A stretch of DNA of 64,000 nucleotides from Candidatus Enterococcus courvalinii (GCF_017315945.1 NZ_JAFLWI010000003.1:30610-94609); one strand, 5' to 3'. Shown: positions 54,622 through 64,000, numbered from the stretch's first letter. The notes: generated by a model from the letters alone, not told the origin. Translations and numbers: made by a program.

Positions 54622-55421
54622 ATGCCGTACTAACAATTAAAGATTTACATCATACTTTTGAAAAAGGAACAACAAACGAAAATCATGTACTAAAAGGAAT
54701 TAATCTCTCACTTCAACCAGCAGATTTTGTAACAATTATTGGCGGGAATGGTGCTGGAAAATCTACCTTACTTAATAGTATCGCGGGAACTTTTACCGCT
54801 GATCAAGGAAAAATTCTTTTGCGTGAACAAGACATTACCAAAAAATCAGTAGTAGAACGTTCTAAAAATATCAGTCGCGTGTTCCAAGATCCCAAGCTAG
54901 GGACAGCTGTTCGTTTAACTGTTGAAGAGAATTTAGCTCTTGCAATGAAAAGAGGAAAGAAACGTGGCTTCTTTCGTGGCGTAAAACCTCAGGATCGTCA
55001 ATTTTTTAAAGAGCAACTAGCAAGCTTGAATTTAGGATTAGAAAATCGTTTGACTACAGAAATCGGATTATTATCTGGTGGGCAACGACAAGCAATCACA
55101 TTGTTAATGGCGACGCTACAACGCCCCGAATTGATTTTATTAGATGAACATACCGCTGCACTTGATCCGGCAACTTCTGCCACTGTAATGGAATTAACTC
55201 AGAAATTAATTCAGGAGCAAAAATTAACAGCTTTCATGGTTACACATGATATGGAAGATGCTATTCGTTACGGCAATCGCTTAATCATGTTGCACCAAGG
55301 GCAAATCGTCGTGGATATTTCAAATGAAGAAAAACAACAATTAACTGTTGCTAAATTACTTGAACTTTTCAAAAAAAATAGTGGTACCACACTCAAAGAA
55401 GACACTGTTCTTTTAGCTTAA
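54618..55421 (+). CDS. ABC transporter ATP-binding protein (TrpZ-like)
   Basis: 267 residues. Walker A GGNGAGKSTL, signature LLSGGQRQAITL, Walker B LILLDEHTAALDP (His instead of the usual Pro after DE, common in this family). Energises the importer encoded just upstream. Confidence 0.92.
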   Translation: MNAVLTIKDLHHTFEKGTTNENHVLKGINLSLQPADFVTIIGGNGAGKSTLLNSIAGTFTADQGKILLREQDITKKSVVERSKNISRVFQDPKLGTAVRLTVEENLALAMKRGKKRGFFRGVKPQDRQFFKEQLASLNLGLENRLTTEIGLLSGGQRQAITLLMATLQRPELILLDEHTAALDPATSATVMELTQKLIQEQKLTAFMVTHDMEDAIRYGNRLIMLHQGQIVVDISNEEKQQLTVAKLLELFKKNSGTTLKEDTVLLA

Positions 55422-55531
55422 GCATTCTTTGTATTCAACAAAAATTCAATCAGCAGAAATTAACTTTTTACTATTGTATACGAAGAAAGCCAGAATTTGA
55501 TACAATAGCAAAAAAGGAGTTGGATAACCAG

Positions 55532-56500
55532 ATGGCTACAAAAGATACTGTACTTCGCTTATTAAAAAATTCAACGACATTTCTTTCTGGAGAAAAAATC
55601 GCCCAAGAACTACAACTTTCTCGTACCAGCGTTTGGAAAGCGATCAAAGAACTAGAAAAAGCTGGCTATCAATTCGAACACGGACCTACCGGCTATCGCT
55701 ACCTACCTTCTGATGTACTAGACGCAACGGAAATCAAACAGGAGCTTCAGAGCGATCAACCACATTTACGCGTGCAAACAATGGCTACTTCTGAATCAAC
55801 AATGCAAGATGCAAAACTAGCTGCCGCAAAGGGAATCGACTACCCAACATTATTTGTTGCAGACATGCAGGAAAACGCACGTGGACGCTTCGGTCGGCCT
55901 TTTTTTGCCGAAACAGGACGTGGCATTTACATGAGTTTACTTTTGCATCCTAACCAAGAATTTGATGAGTTACCTCAATATACTTTGGTTGCAGCTAGCG
56001 CTTGTGCCAAAGCAATTGAAAAACTTACAGGAGTATCAACTCAAATCAAATGGGTCAATGATATTTATGTCAATGGTAAAAAAGTTTGTGGTATTTTATC
56101 AGAAGCAATTAGTGATATGGAATCTGGCAGGATCAGTCATGTGATTATTGGGATGGGCATTAATTTTTCATTGCCACAAAATGAATTTCCCCAAGAAATA
56201 CAGCAAAAAGCAACTTCAATATTTCCTGACGGGCATGCTTTGATTACTCGTAATCAATTAATCATTGAAATTTGGAAAGAATTATTTAGTTATTTACGTG
56301 AACCAGCAAATAAAGAATACTTGTCCTTCTATCGAAAAAAATCATTTGTGTTAGGTAAACAAGTCTCTTTTACCCAAAAAGGTGCCACTTACCATGGTGT
56401 TGCTAAATCAATTACTGATACAGGTGAATTAGTCGTTCAAACACCTCAAGAACTTAAAGTACTATCTTCCGGGGAAATTAGTCTTTCATCAATCAATTAA
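55532..56500 (+). CDS. birA: Biotin-protein ligase/biotin repressor
   Basis: 322 residues from the ATG at 55532 (GGAG ribosome site); an in-frame ATG four codons earlier is less likely. An N-terminal winged helix (SGEKIAQELQLSRTSVWKAI) is followed by the ligase domain with ARGRFGRPF (biotinyl-AMP loop; GRGRxG-type) and IKWVNDIYV, and a C-terminal SH3-like domain. It attaches biotin to carboxylases and can repress biotin uptake genes. Confidence 0.93.
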   Translation: MATKDTVLRLLKNSTTFLSGEKIAQELQLSRTSVWKAIKELEKAGYQFEHGPTGYRYLPSDVLDATEIKQELQSDQPHLRVQTMATSESTMQDAKLAAAKGIDYPTLFVADMQENARGRFGRPFFAETGRGIYMSLLLHPNQEFDELPQYTLVAASACAKAIEKLTGVSTQIKWVNDIYVNGKKVCGILSEAISDMESGRISHVIIGMGINFSLPQNEFPQEIQQKATSIFPDGHALITRNQLIIEIWKELFSYLREPANKEYLSFYRKKSFVLGKQVSFTQKGATYHGVAKSITDTGELVVQTPQELKVLSSGEISLSSIN

Positions 56501-56503
56501 AAA

Positions 56504-56553
56504 ATACGCATACCTTATGACAAAATTTTTATCATAAGATATGCGTATTTTTA
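56504..56553. terminator. Bidirectional terminator between birA and dmkA
   Basis: AATACGCATA-CTTATGA and TCATAAGATATGCGTATT arms with A- and T-runs on either side. Confidence 0.8.
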
Positions 56554-57507
56554 TTAGATATGTTGAAAAAGAATGGTTAACAATAATCCTAGAACATAGC
56601 TGCCGTTAAATAAAATCATATTTTTGATAGAGTAACTAAAACTAATTGGCTGTGGCAAACTTTTTTTGAATGCTTGCAAGTTCCCATGAATTTTCGGAAA
56701 AGTTGCTAGGATAATCAAGATCGGCCATTCAAACACACCGGTTAACAATCCCAACAATATAGCTACATAACTAGCATACATTAAGCTTTGAAAAAGGACT
56801 GTACCCACTGGACGACCAATATAAAACACTAAAGTATAACGATGATTTTCAATATCTCGATCAAGATCTCTTAAATTGTTGGCTAGCATGATATTGGCAA
56901 TTGTAAAAACTAATGGTAATGAGGCAAGAACAATAGCTGCGACCGCCCAAAAATTTCCTTCCAAAGCAAAATTACCAGTTTGAAAATCTATCATCAAATC
57001 ATATACATTCGTACTATGAGTATTGACATATACGACCATTGCAAAAATCCCCAGCCCCATCGTAAATCCACTAAAAATTTCTCCCAATGGCATACGTGAT
57101 AACGGAATTGGACCAAAAGTATAAAACACACCAATAAAGCAACAAATGACCCCCATCACTAGCAGTAACCAACCCGTTTGGATCGTTAAAATGATACCGA
57201 TAATAAAAACAAATGCAATCATGCCCAAAATCATATTTCGAATAATTTTTGGTGAAGTTTTTGTTCGACCGATTACATTTTCTTGATATTTATAAACTTC
57301 CGAATGTGCTTTTTGATAATCCATATAATTATTGATTGCTGTCGTTGCTAAATCAAAAACTAACATTCCTATAAAAAATAAAAGTGTACTTAACCAGTGT
57401 ACTTCATGAAAAAAAGCGATAGAGAATAAAACCCCTATCGCAAAAGGAAATACACTTGCCACTTTTGTTCGAATCTCAACGACCTCTAAAAAAATTTTCA
57501 GTGACAT
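56554..57507 (-). CDS. dmkA: UbiA-family prenyltransferase (DmkA, demethylmenaquinone synthesis)
   Basis: 317 residues, about eight to nine helices. The two Asp-rich motifs are TTAINNYMDYQKA and NNLRDLDRDIENHR, which bind the prenyl diphosphate through magnesium. Next to fmnB, pplA, ndh2 and dmkB it fits DmkA of the Listeria-type EET locus, which makes a separate demethylmenaquinone pool. A general MenA role is possible. Confidence 0.85.
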   Translation of the reverse strand: MSLKIFLEVVEIRTKVASVFPFAIGVLFSIAFFHEVHWLSTLLFFIGMLVFDLATTAINNYMDYQKAHSEVYKYQENVIGRTKTSPKIIRNMILGMIAFVFIIGIILTIQTGWLLLVMGVICCFIGVFYTFGPIPLSRMPLGEIFSGFTMGLGIFAMVVYVNTHSTNVYDLMIDFQTGNFALEGNFWAVAAIVLASLPLVFTIANIMLANNLRDLDRDIENHRYTLVFYIGRPVGTVLFQSLMYASYVAILLGLLTGVFEWPILIILATFPKIHGNLQAFKKSLPQPISFSYSIKNMILFNGSYVLGLLLTILFQHI

Positions 57508-57517
57508 CTGCTTACTC

Positions 57518-58615
57518 CTATTCTAGCTTCGAGCGATCACCCATTGAGTAATCTGAGTCTTCCGCTAACTTAAATTCATCTTTGATTGGATCAGTCACAT
57601 AGACTTTTCCTTCTTTGGTAACAAAAATAGCATTTGTTCCATTGTCCAATTCTTCAACATAAGATAACCCTTTTTTCACACCCATTGAGAAAACAGCTGT
57701 TGAAAGACCATCCCCATCAATTGATTTGTTTGTGATGATTGTCACACTAGCAATATCATTATCAAAAGGATACCCTGTTTTAGGATCAAATAAATGATGG
57801 TATTTCACGCCATCTACTTCCAAATAGCGTTCATATATGCCTGAAGTGACCAATGTTTTATTTTTTTCTTTGATTGTTCCTAAGACAGAACCGCGAGCAA
57901 GATTAGGATCCTGAATACCCACATTCCAATCTTGATTTTTTCCACGAGGACTATGTCCCAAAACATACACATTTCCACCTAAATCAACAATTGCTGTTGT
58001 TACACCATTATCTTTAAGTACTTTGATAACTTCATCCGTAATATACCCTTTAGCAATTGCACCTAAATCAATGATCATTCCTTTTTCTTTTAAGTAAACA
58101 GTTTTCTCTTCATCGTTTAATTCAATTTTATGATAGTCAACTAATTTTAAAGCTTGATCAATTTCTTCTTGCGATGGCTTTCTTGCATCATCAAAACCAA
58201 TGCGCCAAAGTTGTGTTACTGAACCAATTGCCATGTCAAATCCGCCACGAGAATCTTCACTGTACTCATATGCTTTCTTTATAAGTGAATAAACATCATC
58301 AGAAACTTTAACAGGTTTAATACCTGCCTGTGCATTCACTTCATCAATTTCAGAGCCTGATTGATTGATCGTAATTTTATCGCCCAATTCTTTGACACGA
58401 TCAAAGGCTGGTGTTAATACAGACTCTTTTCCTTCATCATACACTCGTATTCGTACATAAGTTCCTAACAAGAATTTTTCTTGTGCATATGGTTCACTCA
58501 AAATTCCTTTTGCTAGTTTATCACTATTCACTGTCTTTTCAGATGATGAACCACAACCAACTAGTGCAACTAAAGTACATACGGCTAGTAAGGAAAGTAG
58601 TAATTTTTTTCGCAT
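57518..58615 (-). CDS. fmnB: ApbE-family FMN transferase lipoprotein (FmnB)
   Basis: 365 residues. Lipoprotein signal (LVALVGC), then the ApbE fold with DLGAIAKGYITD and the magnesium-binding end DGLSTAVFSMG. It transfers FMN from FAD to Thr residues of extracytoplasmic flavoproteins. The likely substrate is PplA, encoded just upstream at 58742-59674. It precedes dmkA by 10 nt. Confidence 0.92.
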   Translation of the reverse strand: MRKKLLLSLLAVCTLVALVGCGSSSEKTVNSDKLAKGILSEPYAQEKFLLGTYVRIRVYDEGKESVLTPAFDRVKELGDKITINQSGSEIDEVNAQAGIKPVKVSDDVYSLIKKAYEYSEDSRGGFDMAIGSVTQLWRIGFDDARKPSQEEIDQALKLVDYHKIELNDEEKTVYLKEKGMIIDLGAIAKGYITDEVIKVLKDNGVTTAIVDLGGNVYVLGHSPRGKNQDWNVGIQDPNLARGSVLGTIKEKNKTLVTSGIYERYLEVDGVKYHHLFDPKTGYPFDNDIASVTIITNKSIDGDGLSTAVFSMGVKKGLSYVEELDNGTNAIFVTKEGKVYVTDPIKDEFKLAEDSDYSMGDRSKLE

Positions 58616-58689
58616 AATTTTCCCCTTTTTACTTATTCTTAAGTTATCATACCTTCTTTTTTTCTAAATGAAAAGGTCGTCATCAAAAA

Positions 58690-58722
58690 GAAAGAGGCTG
58701 ATCTCAATTAAGTGATCAGCCC
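58690..58722 (-). terminator. Terminator after pplA
   Basis: GGCTGATC and GATCAGCC arms around a 10-nt loop, followed by TCTTTCTTTTT on the minus strand, just after the pplA stop. Confidence 0.75.
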
Positions 58723-58741
58723 GTCATCATTTCTTGTTTAA

Positions 58742-59674
58742 TTATTTAGTTACGATGTTGTCAACTTCAATTGTCGTTGTGTCGCCTTTTTCAGCAGCAT
58801 TGATCAATTGTTGACCATACATAATAAATGAATGTGAGCTATGTGTAGCGCCTGTTACTACTTCTACATCAGCTGGTGAACCGTCTTCTTCACCCATCAC
58901 TTTAACTAATTCTTCGTTTAGTTCTGGGATGTATGTTTCTGGAGCAGTTCCGCTTTTTTCTTTCATTGATTTGTTGTACTCTTCATCATCTTGTTTTGAT
59001 TTTCCATCTGCATTGATGTAATCAAAGTTTGATTTTGTAACTTTACCGTCAGCTACAGTTAATTCAAATGTTGTACGGTAACCATTTTTTTCATTTTTTT
59101 CTTCTAATGTATAAGTGCCGTCTTTCAAGTCAGCACCATTATCAATTTCAATTGTTTCTGTATTTCCAGCTTGAGCAGCTTGAACTAATTGTTGAGCGTA
59201 GTTTTGGAAGCTTTCTGATGAGTGAGTTGCTCCTGTTACTACTTCTACATCACCTGGGTTTTGTGCTTCAACAAATTTTTCATTTAATTCAGGAATAAAT
59301 GCTTCTGGATTTGTGCCAGATTTTGCTTTCATATTTTTATTGTAATCAGCATCTTCTTGTTTTGATTTTCCATCTTCATTTACATTGTCATAGTTTGATT
59401 CAGTGATCTTTCCATCTTTAACAACGATTGTGAACACTGTACGATAACCATTTGAATAATTTTTTTCTTCTAATTTATATGTGCCATCTTGTAATTCTCC
59501 ACCTGCAATTACAGTTGCAGTTGATTCAGTTGTTGAACTTTGTGAAGATTGTGCAACTGAAGACTCTGAAGTTGAACTATCTGAACTACTGTTGTTATCT
59601 GCTCCACAAGCTCCTAATACCAAGGCTGAAAACGCTAAAACAGCAAATCCAGTTACAAAACGATTCTTTTTCAT
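58742..59674 (-). CDS. pplA: PplA, FMN-bearing EET lipoprotein
   Basis: 310 residues. Signal with lipobox LVLGAC, a Ser-rich linker (about residues 28-52), then two FMN-binding repeats of about 115 residues each. Each ends with VEVVTGATHSS, whose Thr is the site of covalent FMN attachment. The repeats share DGTY-LEEKN and NGYRT-F. In Listeria and enterococci PplA passes electrons to extracellular acceptors. Modified by FmnB, encoded next. Duplicated repeats are normal for this protein. Confidence 0.93.
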   Translation of the reverse strand: MKKNRFVTGFAVLAFSALVLGACGADNNSSSDSSTSESSVAQSSQSSTTESTATVIAGGELQDGTYKLEEKNYSNGYRTVFTIVVKDGKITESNYDNVNEDGKSKQEDADYNKNMKAKSGTNPEAFIPELNEKFVEAQNPGDVEVVTGATHSSESFQNYAQQLVQAAQAGNTETIEIDNGADLKDGTYTLEEKNEKNGYRTTFELTVADGKVTKSNFDYINADGKSKQDDEEYNKSMKEKSGTAPETYIPELNEELVKVMGEEDGSPADVEVVTGATHSSHSFIMYGQQLINAAEKGDTTTIEVDNIVTK

Positions 59675-59717
59675 TATTAACCCACCAATCCCTTTTTATA
59701 ATTCTTATAAATAATTT

Positions 59718-59746
59718 GTGATTCATTATACATTCTAATGAATCAC
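59718..59746. promoter_or_regulatory. 29-bp palindrome over the pplA -10 region
   Basis: GTGATTCATTA and TAATGAATCAC are perfect 11-bp arms around TACATTC. The minus-strand TATAAT (59725-59730) lies in the palindrome, so a repressor bound here would block pplA. A second, weaker repeat TTTACAT/ATGTAAA (59871-59896) lies over the ndh2 -10 (TATAAT). The reader is unknown. Confidence 0.6.
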
Positions 59747-59950
59747 ACCAATAAGTCAACCGTTTTCTAAAAAAAATAACATGAATATATAAATCGTTTT
59801 CTTTCAGTAATTTTCGTGAAAAAAGCGCTTAATAATCTTTTGATTAAAAAATGGAAAAGGAGTTAGACAAATTTACATAACGTATATATAATGTAAAAGG
59901 ATTGTGTAATAATTATCAAACTGAAATGTTTACTAAGGAGCGGATTATCA

Positions 59951-61885
59951 ATGACAAAGCAAAATATTGTCGTTGTAGGTGCAGGGTATGCCGGTGTGTC
60001 AGCAACAAAATTACTGGCAAAAAAACTTAAAAAAGAAGACGTAACGATCACTTTGATTGATCGCCATTCTTATCACACTATGATGACAGAACTACATGAA
60101 GTTGCCGGAGGACGTGTTGAGCCAGAAGCCATTCAATATGACTTACAACATTTATTCTCTCGCCAAAAAAATGTGCAGTTAGTTACCGATACAGTAATTG
60201 GTATCGACAAAGAAAAGAAAATTGTTAAAACAAAGCTAGGTACTTATCCATTTGATCAATTGATTTTAGGTATGGGTGGCGAACCAAATGATTTCGGAAC
60301 TCCAGGAGTGAAGGAACATGGATTCACACTTTGGTCATTTGAAGACTCAGTAAAAATTCGTGAACACATTGAAACAACTGTTGCTAAAGCTGCAATTGAA
60401 CCAGATGATGCTTTACGAAAAGCAATGCTAACATTTGTTGTCTGTGGTTCTGGATTCACTGGGATTGAAATGATTGGTGAATTAATCGATTGGAAAGCTC
60501 GTTTAGCGAAAGACTATAAATTAGATCCAAATGAAATCACTTTAATGGTGGTTGAAGCAATGCCAACGATTTTAAATATGCTTGATCGTAACGACGCTGC
60601 TAAAGCAGAGCGTTACTTACAAAAACATCAAGTTGAGTTGTTACTAAACTCTCCAATCGTTGAAGTTGATGCCGATCATATTAAATTAAAAGACGGACGC
60701 CAAATTCCAACACACACATTGATTTGGACAGCTGGTGTCAAAGGTACAACTGATGCTGCTGACTTTGGTCTTGAAACAGCTCGTGGCCAACGTCTTGTTG
60801 CTAACGAATACATGCAAGCTAAAGGATACGAAGATAAAAACATTTATATCATTGGAGACTTGGTATTTTATGAAGAATTTCCAAATACCCCAACTCCTCA
60901 AATTGTTCAAGCAGCTGAACAAACAGGTCATACTGCTGCTGCTAACATCGTTGCTTCTATTAAAGGTGGCGAGAAACATAAATTCAAAGGAAACTATCAA
61001 GGATTTATGGTTTCAATCGGTGCTAAATGGGGCGTTGCAAACTTATTTGATAAAATTCATTTAAGCGGATTTTTGGCTATTATCATGAAACATATCGTCA
61101 ACTTGAAATATTTCTTTGATATTCGTTCTGGTTACTATATGTTCCAATACTTGATGCATGAATTCTTCCATATTAAAGATGATCGTAATGTTGCTCGTGG
61201 ACATTCTTCACGCTACGGAAATGTTTTGTGGAGTGTTCCACTTCGCGTTTTCTACGGATTGGTATGGTTTATCGAAGCTGGCAAGAAAATTGTTGGTGAC
61301 GGTGAAGTACTAAAACCTAGCACTTGGTTTGGTGAAGGTTCATGGTTCCAAGGAAATAGCGTATTCCCTTGGACATGGGAATACAATGTTGCAGATGTAG
61401 CAAGTGGTGCATCTGCAGCCGGTGATGCAACAACAGCTGCAAGTGGTGCTGGTGAAGCAACTGCGGAAACTGCCACACAAGCTGCGCATTTTGGTTTAAG
61501 TTATGCTTATGGTGAACAGCCAATGGCCGTTATCGAAAAATCACCAAATTGGTTTACAAAAATCATGCAATTTATTATGCCAAATAATGATGTTGCAATG
61601 TTCTTCCAAAAATTTATGGTCTTCTTCGAAATTGCTTTAGCATTAGCATTGATTGCAGGATTATTTACATGGTTATGTAGTGCAACAACAATCGTTCTTG
61701 TCATTACTTTCTGTCTATCAGGTATGTTCTATTGGGTAAACATTTGGTTTATCTTTGTAGCATTCGCACTTATGAATGGTTCTGGTCGTGCAATTGGTTT
61801 AGATCGTTGGGTCATCCCATGGTTACAACGTACACTAGGTAGTTGGTGGTATGGTAGACCAAAAGCTCGCTACGGCGAAAAATAA
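59951..61885 (+). CDS. ndh2: Type II NADH dehydrogenase with membrane domain (Ndh2)
   Basis: 644 residues. The N-terminal 400 residues are an NDH-2 flavoprotein with FAD motif VVVGAGYAGVSATKLL, NADH motif FVVCGSGFTGIEMIGEL and NIYIIGDLVF. The C-terminal 240 residues hold an Ala/Gly-rich linker (about 476-510) and about four membrane helices, the extension typical of the EET-specific enzyme. It oxidises NADH and reduces demethylmenaquinone for export of electrons. It is divergent from pplA. GGAG ribosome site. Confidence 0.93.
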   Translation: MTKQNIVVVGAGYAGVSATKLLAKKLKKEDVTITLIDRHSYHTMMTELHEVAGGRVEPEAIQYDLQHLFSRQKNVQLVTDTVIGIDKEKKIVKTKLGTYPFDQLILGMGGEPNDFGTPGVKEHGFTLWSFEDSVKIREHIETTVAKAAIEPDDALRKAMLTFVVCGSGFTGIEMIGELIDWKARLAKDYKLDPNEITLMVVEAMPTILNMLDRNDAAKAERYLQKHQVELLLNSPIVEVDADHIKLKDGRQIPTHTLIWTAGVKGTTDAADFGLETARGQRLVANEYMQAKGYEDKNIYIIGDLVFYEEFPNTPTPQIVQAAEQTGHTAAANIVASIKGGEKHKFKGNYQGFMVSIGAKWGVANLFDKIHLSGFLAIIMKHIVNLKYFFDIRSGYYMFQYLMHEFFHIKDDRNVARGHSSRYGNVLWSVPLRVFYGLVWFIEAGKKIVGDGEVLKPSTWFGEGSWFQGNSVFPWTWEYNVADVASGASAAGDATTAASGAGEATAETATQAAHFGLSYAYGEQPMAVIEKSPNWFTKIMQFIMPNNDVAMFFQKFMVFFEIALALALIAGLFTWLCSATTIVLVITFCLSGMFYWVNIWFIFVAFALMNGSGRAIGLDRWVIPWLQRTLGSWWYGRPKARYGEK

Positions 61886-61897
61886 AATGATTTTAGA

Positions 61898-61930
61898 AGA
61901 AAGTTCTAGGGAAGCCTAGGACTTTCTTTT
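61898..61930 (+). terminator. Terminator after ndh2
   Basis: AGAAAGTTCTAGG and CCTAGGACTTTCT arms with loop GAAG (4 nt) and a following TTTTG. The eetA promoter must lie after it or some transcripts read through. Confidence 0.8.
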
Positions 61931-61984
61931 GTTCCTATGCTAAAATTGGAGCAGTTATTCTGGAACAAGGAGGTCAATTACAGA

Positions 61985-62395
61985 ATGAAAGATTTTATCA
62001 AAAAAAGTTTACTCAAACCATGGGATATTTTCATCATTATGCTTTTGATTGTCCTTTCTTTTTTGCCAATTATTATTTTTGGTAGTCAACAAAGCCAGTC
62101 TGTTGCAGAAAAAGAAGCTGTTTTACGCGTAGATGGAACAGAAATCAAAACGTTTCCTTTAATCAGTGGAAATAAAAGCTATACTTACACATATACAGAT
62201 GCAGATGGCGACTACAATATTATTGAAATCGCCGGTGATAAAATACGAATGAAAGAAGCAGATTGTGGGGATCAAATTTGTGTTCGTCGGGGGTGGGTAA
62301 CGAAAAACGGCGAAACAATTGTTTGTTTACCTCATAAATTAGTGATCGAAGTTCGATCAACAGACGGGAGTGAGGAAGACAGCTTGATTTACTAG
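61985..62395 (+). CDS. eetA: EetA, NusG-domain II membrane protein
   Basis: 136 residues from the ATG at 61985 (AAGGAGG ribosome site). One N-terminal helix (DIFIIMLLIVLSFLPIIIFG), then a NusG II-type domain with DCGDQICVRRGWVTKNGETI and the end VCLPHKLVIEV. The three Cys residues (DCGDQIC, VCLPH) may bind a flavin or metal. EetA and EetB together are needed for EET in Listeria. Confidence 0.88.
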   Translation: MKDFIKKSLLKPWDIFIIMLLIVLSFLPIIIFGSQQSQSVAEKEAVLRVDGTEIKTFPLISGNKSYTYTYTDADGDYNIIEIAGDKIRMKEADCGDQICVRRGWVTKNGETIVCLPHKLVIEVRSTDGSEEDSLIY

Positions 62396-62406
62396 CTGGA
62401 AAAATT

Positions 62407-62973
62407 ATGAGCAAACTACAAAAATTAATTTATATCTCCTTACTCGTGGCTCAAGGAGTCATTATTGGTTTGTTAGAAAATATGATTCCTTACCCGTTTG
62501 CTTTTGCTCCTGGAGCAAAATTAGGATTAGCAAATTTGATTACCATCGTAGCTATTTTTACAATGAAAAAAAGAGATAGTTTCCTCTTGATTTGGTTGCG
62601 GTTATCTCTAACAACTTTACTTGGTGGAACAATTTCAACGTTTCTTTATAGTATGAGTGGTGCTTTATTGAGTTACTTTGGAATGCTTTTGATAAAAAAA
62701 TTAGGACCAAAACGTGTCAGCATTATTGGAATCAGTGCTACAGGTGGTTTTATGCATAATGTAGGTCAATTAGTCACTGCGTCCTTTATTGCTCAATCCT
62801 GGACAGTTATGCTGTACCTACCTGTCCTTTCCATTTTTGGCATTTTATCTGGAATCGCAATTGGTATTGCCGCAAATTATTTACTACAGCATGTCCAAAC
62901 ACTTCAACGATTCCAACTGGATTATGAACGGGAAACCAAACAAAAATGGAGCCCAGTGTTTTTAAAAAAATAA
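62407..62973 (+). CDS. eetB: EetB, Gx-transporter-family membrane protein
   Basis: 188 residues, about five to six helices, with the family start LLENMIPYPFAFAPGAKLGL and GTISTFLYSMSGALLSYFG. It works with EetA in electron transfer from quinol to PplA or extracellular flavin. 11 nt after eetA. Confidence 0.88.
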   Translation: MSKLQKLIYISLLVAQGVIIGLLENMIPYPFAFAPGAKLGLANLITIVAIFTMKKRDSFLLIWLRLSLTTLLGGTISTFLYSMSGALLSYFGMLLIKKLGPKRVSIIGISATGGFMHNVGQLVTASFIAQSWTVMLYLPVLSIFGILSGIAIGIAANYLLQHVQTLQRFQLDYERETKQKWSPVFLKK

Positions 62974-62994
62974 TCGTTATACGAGGAGTTTTTT

Positions 62995-63981
62995 ATGAAT
63001 CTACATCCAATGTGGAAAAATTATCCAACTTTAGCTTTAGAACTAGAAGCTACGTTAATCAAAATGGAAAAAATCATCAACCTTAAAAATAAACCTGTCG
63101 AACAAGCAATCCGCGAAACAATTCATGCTGGTGGAAAGTTGTTACGACCAGCGTATCAATTACTTTTTTCACAATTTGGTTCAGAACGTGATCGTGACAA
63201 AGCAATCTCACTTGCTGCGTCAATTGAAATGTTACACACAGCAACACTCATCCACGATGATATCGTCGATGAATCAGATTTACGTCGTGGAAAGCCCACT
63301 TTACGTAATCAATTTGGGAACACCGTTGCCGTATACGCAGGCGATTATTTATTTGTCTGTTGTTTCAAGTTATTATCAGACTACTCAACATCACTTAAAA
63401 GTTTACAACTTAATTCAAGAAGTATGGAAAAAGTCCTTGATGGCGAACTTGGACAAATGGATGACCGTTATCAATACAATTTATCTGTAAAAGAATATTT
63501 AGAAAATATCTCAGGAAAAACAGCTGAACTCTTTCAGTTAAGTTGCTTTATCGGTGCCTATGAAAGTGGTACATCTGAATATTTTGCTAAAAAAGCAGGT
63601 GAAATTGGCAAAAATATCGGACTTGCCTTTCAAATCATTGATGACATCTTAGATTACACACAGGATAGTGAGAAAATTGGTAAACCTGTTTTGGAAGACA
63701 TGCGTCAAGGTGTTTACTCGCTACCATTGATTTATTCTTTGCAAAAGGAACAGGCTGCTTTACTCCCATATCTAGAAAAAAGAGCGAATATGACCCTTGA
63801 AGACGTCAATAAAGTCCGACAACTAGTTCATGAATTTGGCGGTGTCAAACAAGCTCAACAACTAGCTACTAAATATACAGAGGCTGCTCTGAAAGACATT
63901 CAAAAATTACCTCAAACAACGGAGCAAACCAAAGAAAATTTATTAACTTTAACACAAACGATCTTGACTAGAACAAATTAA
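62995..63981 (+). CDS. dmkB: Polyprenyl diphosphate synthase (DmkB)
   Basis: 328 residues of the trans-prenyl synthase family. The Asp-rich motifs are LIHDDIVDESDLRRGKPT (DDxxD) and FQIIDDILDYT. It makes the long prenyl tail for demethylmenaquinone, using farnesyl and isopentenyl diphosphates. It follows eetB by 21 nt, and the gene ends 19 nt before the window edge. A general HepT/IspA role cannot be excluded. Confidence 0.9.
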   Translation: MNLHPMWKNYPTLALELEATLIKMEKIINLKNKPVEQAIRETIHAGGKLLRPAYQLLFSQFGSERDRDKAISLAASIEMLHTATLIHDDIVDESDLRRGKPTLRNQFGNTVAVYAGDYLFVCCFKLLSDYSTSLKSLQLNSRSMEKVLDGELGQMDDRYQYNLSVKEYLENISGKTAELFQLSCFIGAYESGTSEYFAKKAGEIGKNIGLAFQIIDDILDYTQDSEKIGKPVLEDMRQGVYSLPLIYSLQKEQAALLPYLEKRANMTLEDVNKVRQLVHEFGGVKQAQQLATKYTEAALKDIQKLPQTTEQTKENLLTLTQTILTRTN

Positions 63982-64000
63982 AAACGTTCAAGCAAAAAAT

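Overview
The window is a low-GC Gram-positive chromosome segment that I place in Enterococcus. The basis is the RpoB/RpoC, L13/S9 and extracellular electron transfer (EET) genes. The E. faecium/E. hirae side of the genus looks more likely than E. faecalis, but I cannot fix the species. About 26 kb on the right is conserved core. The left 38 kb is a pile-up of mobile elements inserted at the 3' end of rpsI.

Layout, left to right. (A) 1-13,962 is the right part of element E3. It holds a thiazole/oxazole-modified peptide (TOMM, streptolysin S-like) maturation and export cluster on the minus strand, led by an agr/Fsr-like quorum-sensing module (agrB, a 49-residue agrD, a decayed second agrD, kinase, LytTR regulator). 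It ends with an oriT, XRE regulator, MobT-type relaxase, excisionase and integrase. (B) 13,963-27,282 is element E2: an oriT without a relaxase, a Fic protein, an ABC-2 exporter, an arsenic operon (arsR-arsD-arsA-acr3-acr3-CoA disulfide reductase), XRE, xis and int. (C) 27,283-38,323 is element E1: an Abi_2/AbiF-type HEPN protein with a promoter-driven, terminated leader RNA, an Rgg-linked radical-SAM/PqqD peptide cluster with a Cys-free precursor, oriT, NicK-like relaxase, xis and int. Three 51-bp copies of the rpsI tail (13,963; 27,283; 38,324) mark the junctions. They differ only at synonymous positions, so each once ended a working rpsI.

(D) 38.3-52.4 kb is core: rplM-rpsI, argG, argH, dps, a prepilin peptidase, msrA, rpoC and rpoB. 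(E) 52.4-55.4 kb is an ABC uptake system behind a Phe/Tyr-rich leader peptide and terminator, which looks like ribosome-mediated attenuation. (F) 55.5-64 kb has birA and then the EET locus (dmkA, fmnB/apbE, pplA, ndh2, eetA, eetB, dmkB). Here Ndh2 passes electrons from NADH to a demethylmenaquinone pool and on to the flavin lipoprotein PplA.

The three elements share the Tn916/ICEBs1 style of mobilisation: a roughly 24-nt oriT hairpin, a Rep_trans relaxase in two of them, and an Xis-Int pair beside the attachment site. E2 and E3 also share a hairpin whose loop is conserved while the stem sequence changes. Each element carries its own conflict or competition cargo: TOMM plus quorum sensing, arsenic resistance plus Fic, and AbiF plus a radical-SAM peptide.
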